Position numbers and translations under genes: made by a program. Under the pieces are notes generated by a model. It saw only the letters and a list, made by a program, of their open reading frames with translations, was not told the DNA's origin and ran no database searches. Positions 33,019 through 33,098 of a stretch of 33,098 bases of DNA are shown here, one piece after another. Every line of letters starts with the position of its first letter. The stretch's first letter is position 1. Origin of the DNA: Bacillus sp. (in: firmicutes) (GTDB lineage: Bacteria; Bacillota; Bacilli; Bacillales; Bacillaceae); contig JAPSLL010000044.1 of the NCBI GenBank assembly GCA_031180805.1, positions 1 to 33,098 on the forward strand. Direction: 5' to 3'.

Positions 33019-33098
33019 ATGTTCTACTTTTCAATGTTTACCCAATATGTTGGTCAATATATGAAAACAAGGCTTCAATACCGCGCAGATATGGTTGT
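33019..33098 (+). CDS. ABC-2 family permease (DUF990-type), second subunit, N-terminus only
   Basis: Starts at ATG 33019 after GAGGGA and reads MFYFSMFTQYVGQYMKTRLQ before YRADMV at the window edge. The basic, amphipathic start with QY(M/L)KxRLxYRAD is typical of the second DUF990-type permease. With the two preceding genes it would complete a three-subunit exporter. Confidence 0.75.
   Translation, partial: MFYFSMFTQYVGQYMKTRLQYRADMV

Overview
The window looks like chromosomal DNA of a low-GC, endospore-forming Bacillaceae (Bacillus sensu lato). The reasons are strong AGGAGG-type ribosome binding sites, GTG and TTG starts, spore genes (sspK and a gamma-type SASP), a T-box leader, FabL, and a long stretch in the gene order of Bacillus subtilis yfhD-yfhE-recX-yfhH-sspK-yfhJ-yfhP-mutY-yfhS-fabL-sspE-ygaB-ygaC-ygaD-ygaE-gsaB. 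Family and synteny assignments are from memory of those families; no search was run.

Layout. 1-1303: a yhcEFG-like ABC exporter operon (minus strand) under a 17-bp-arm perfect operator that contains its own -10. 1427-3157: brnQ behind a T-box leader. 3390-5012: a YtgP-type lipid flippase. 5158-10318: a LacI-type regulator and a four-gene sugar operon (ThuA-like, two Gfo/Idh/MocA dehydrogenases, a TIM-barrel isomerase/lyase), with the same operator half-consensus before the regulator and before the operon. 10623-14446: an RlmI-type rRNA methyltransferase, a roughly 200-nt RNA with tRNA-like ends (minus), a small protein, a histidine phosphatase and a YfmL-type DEAD-box helicase. 14568-15647: an orphan phage-type amidase. 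15745-15925: a dense cluster of DnaA boxes. 16029-31000: the yfhD-gsaB block, interrupted after yfhE by a GNAT gene with a strange tRNA-like leader and by an amidohydrolase. 31197-33098: an ABC-2 (DUF990-type) exporter operon that runs off the end.

How genes work together. The LacI regulator probably represses both itself and the thuA-gfo-gfo-isomerase operon. That operon has the enzyme classes used in 3-keto-glycoside (oxidise, eliminate, hydrate, reduce) chemistry, but no transporter or glycosidase. The yfh/yga block mixes DNA repair (recX, mutY), fatty-acid synthesis (fabL), spore proteins and transporters, mostly as short independent units separated by hairpins.

Most worth following up: the tRNA-like structured RNA at 11817-12018; the DnaA-box cluster at 15745-15925, away from any dnaA gene; the tRNA-like, mutually exclusive hairpins in the leader of the GNAT gene (17164-17335); the LacI-controlled keto-sugar operon; and the GGGGACAGTCCCC repeat module wedged exactly between the stop codons of mutY and yfhS.
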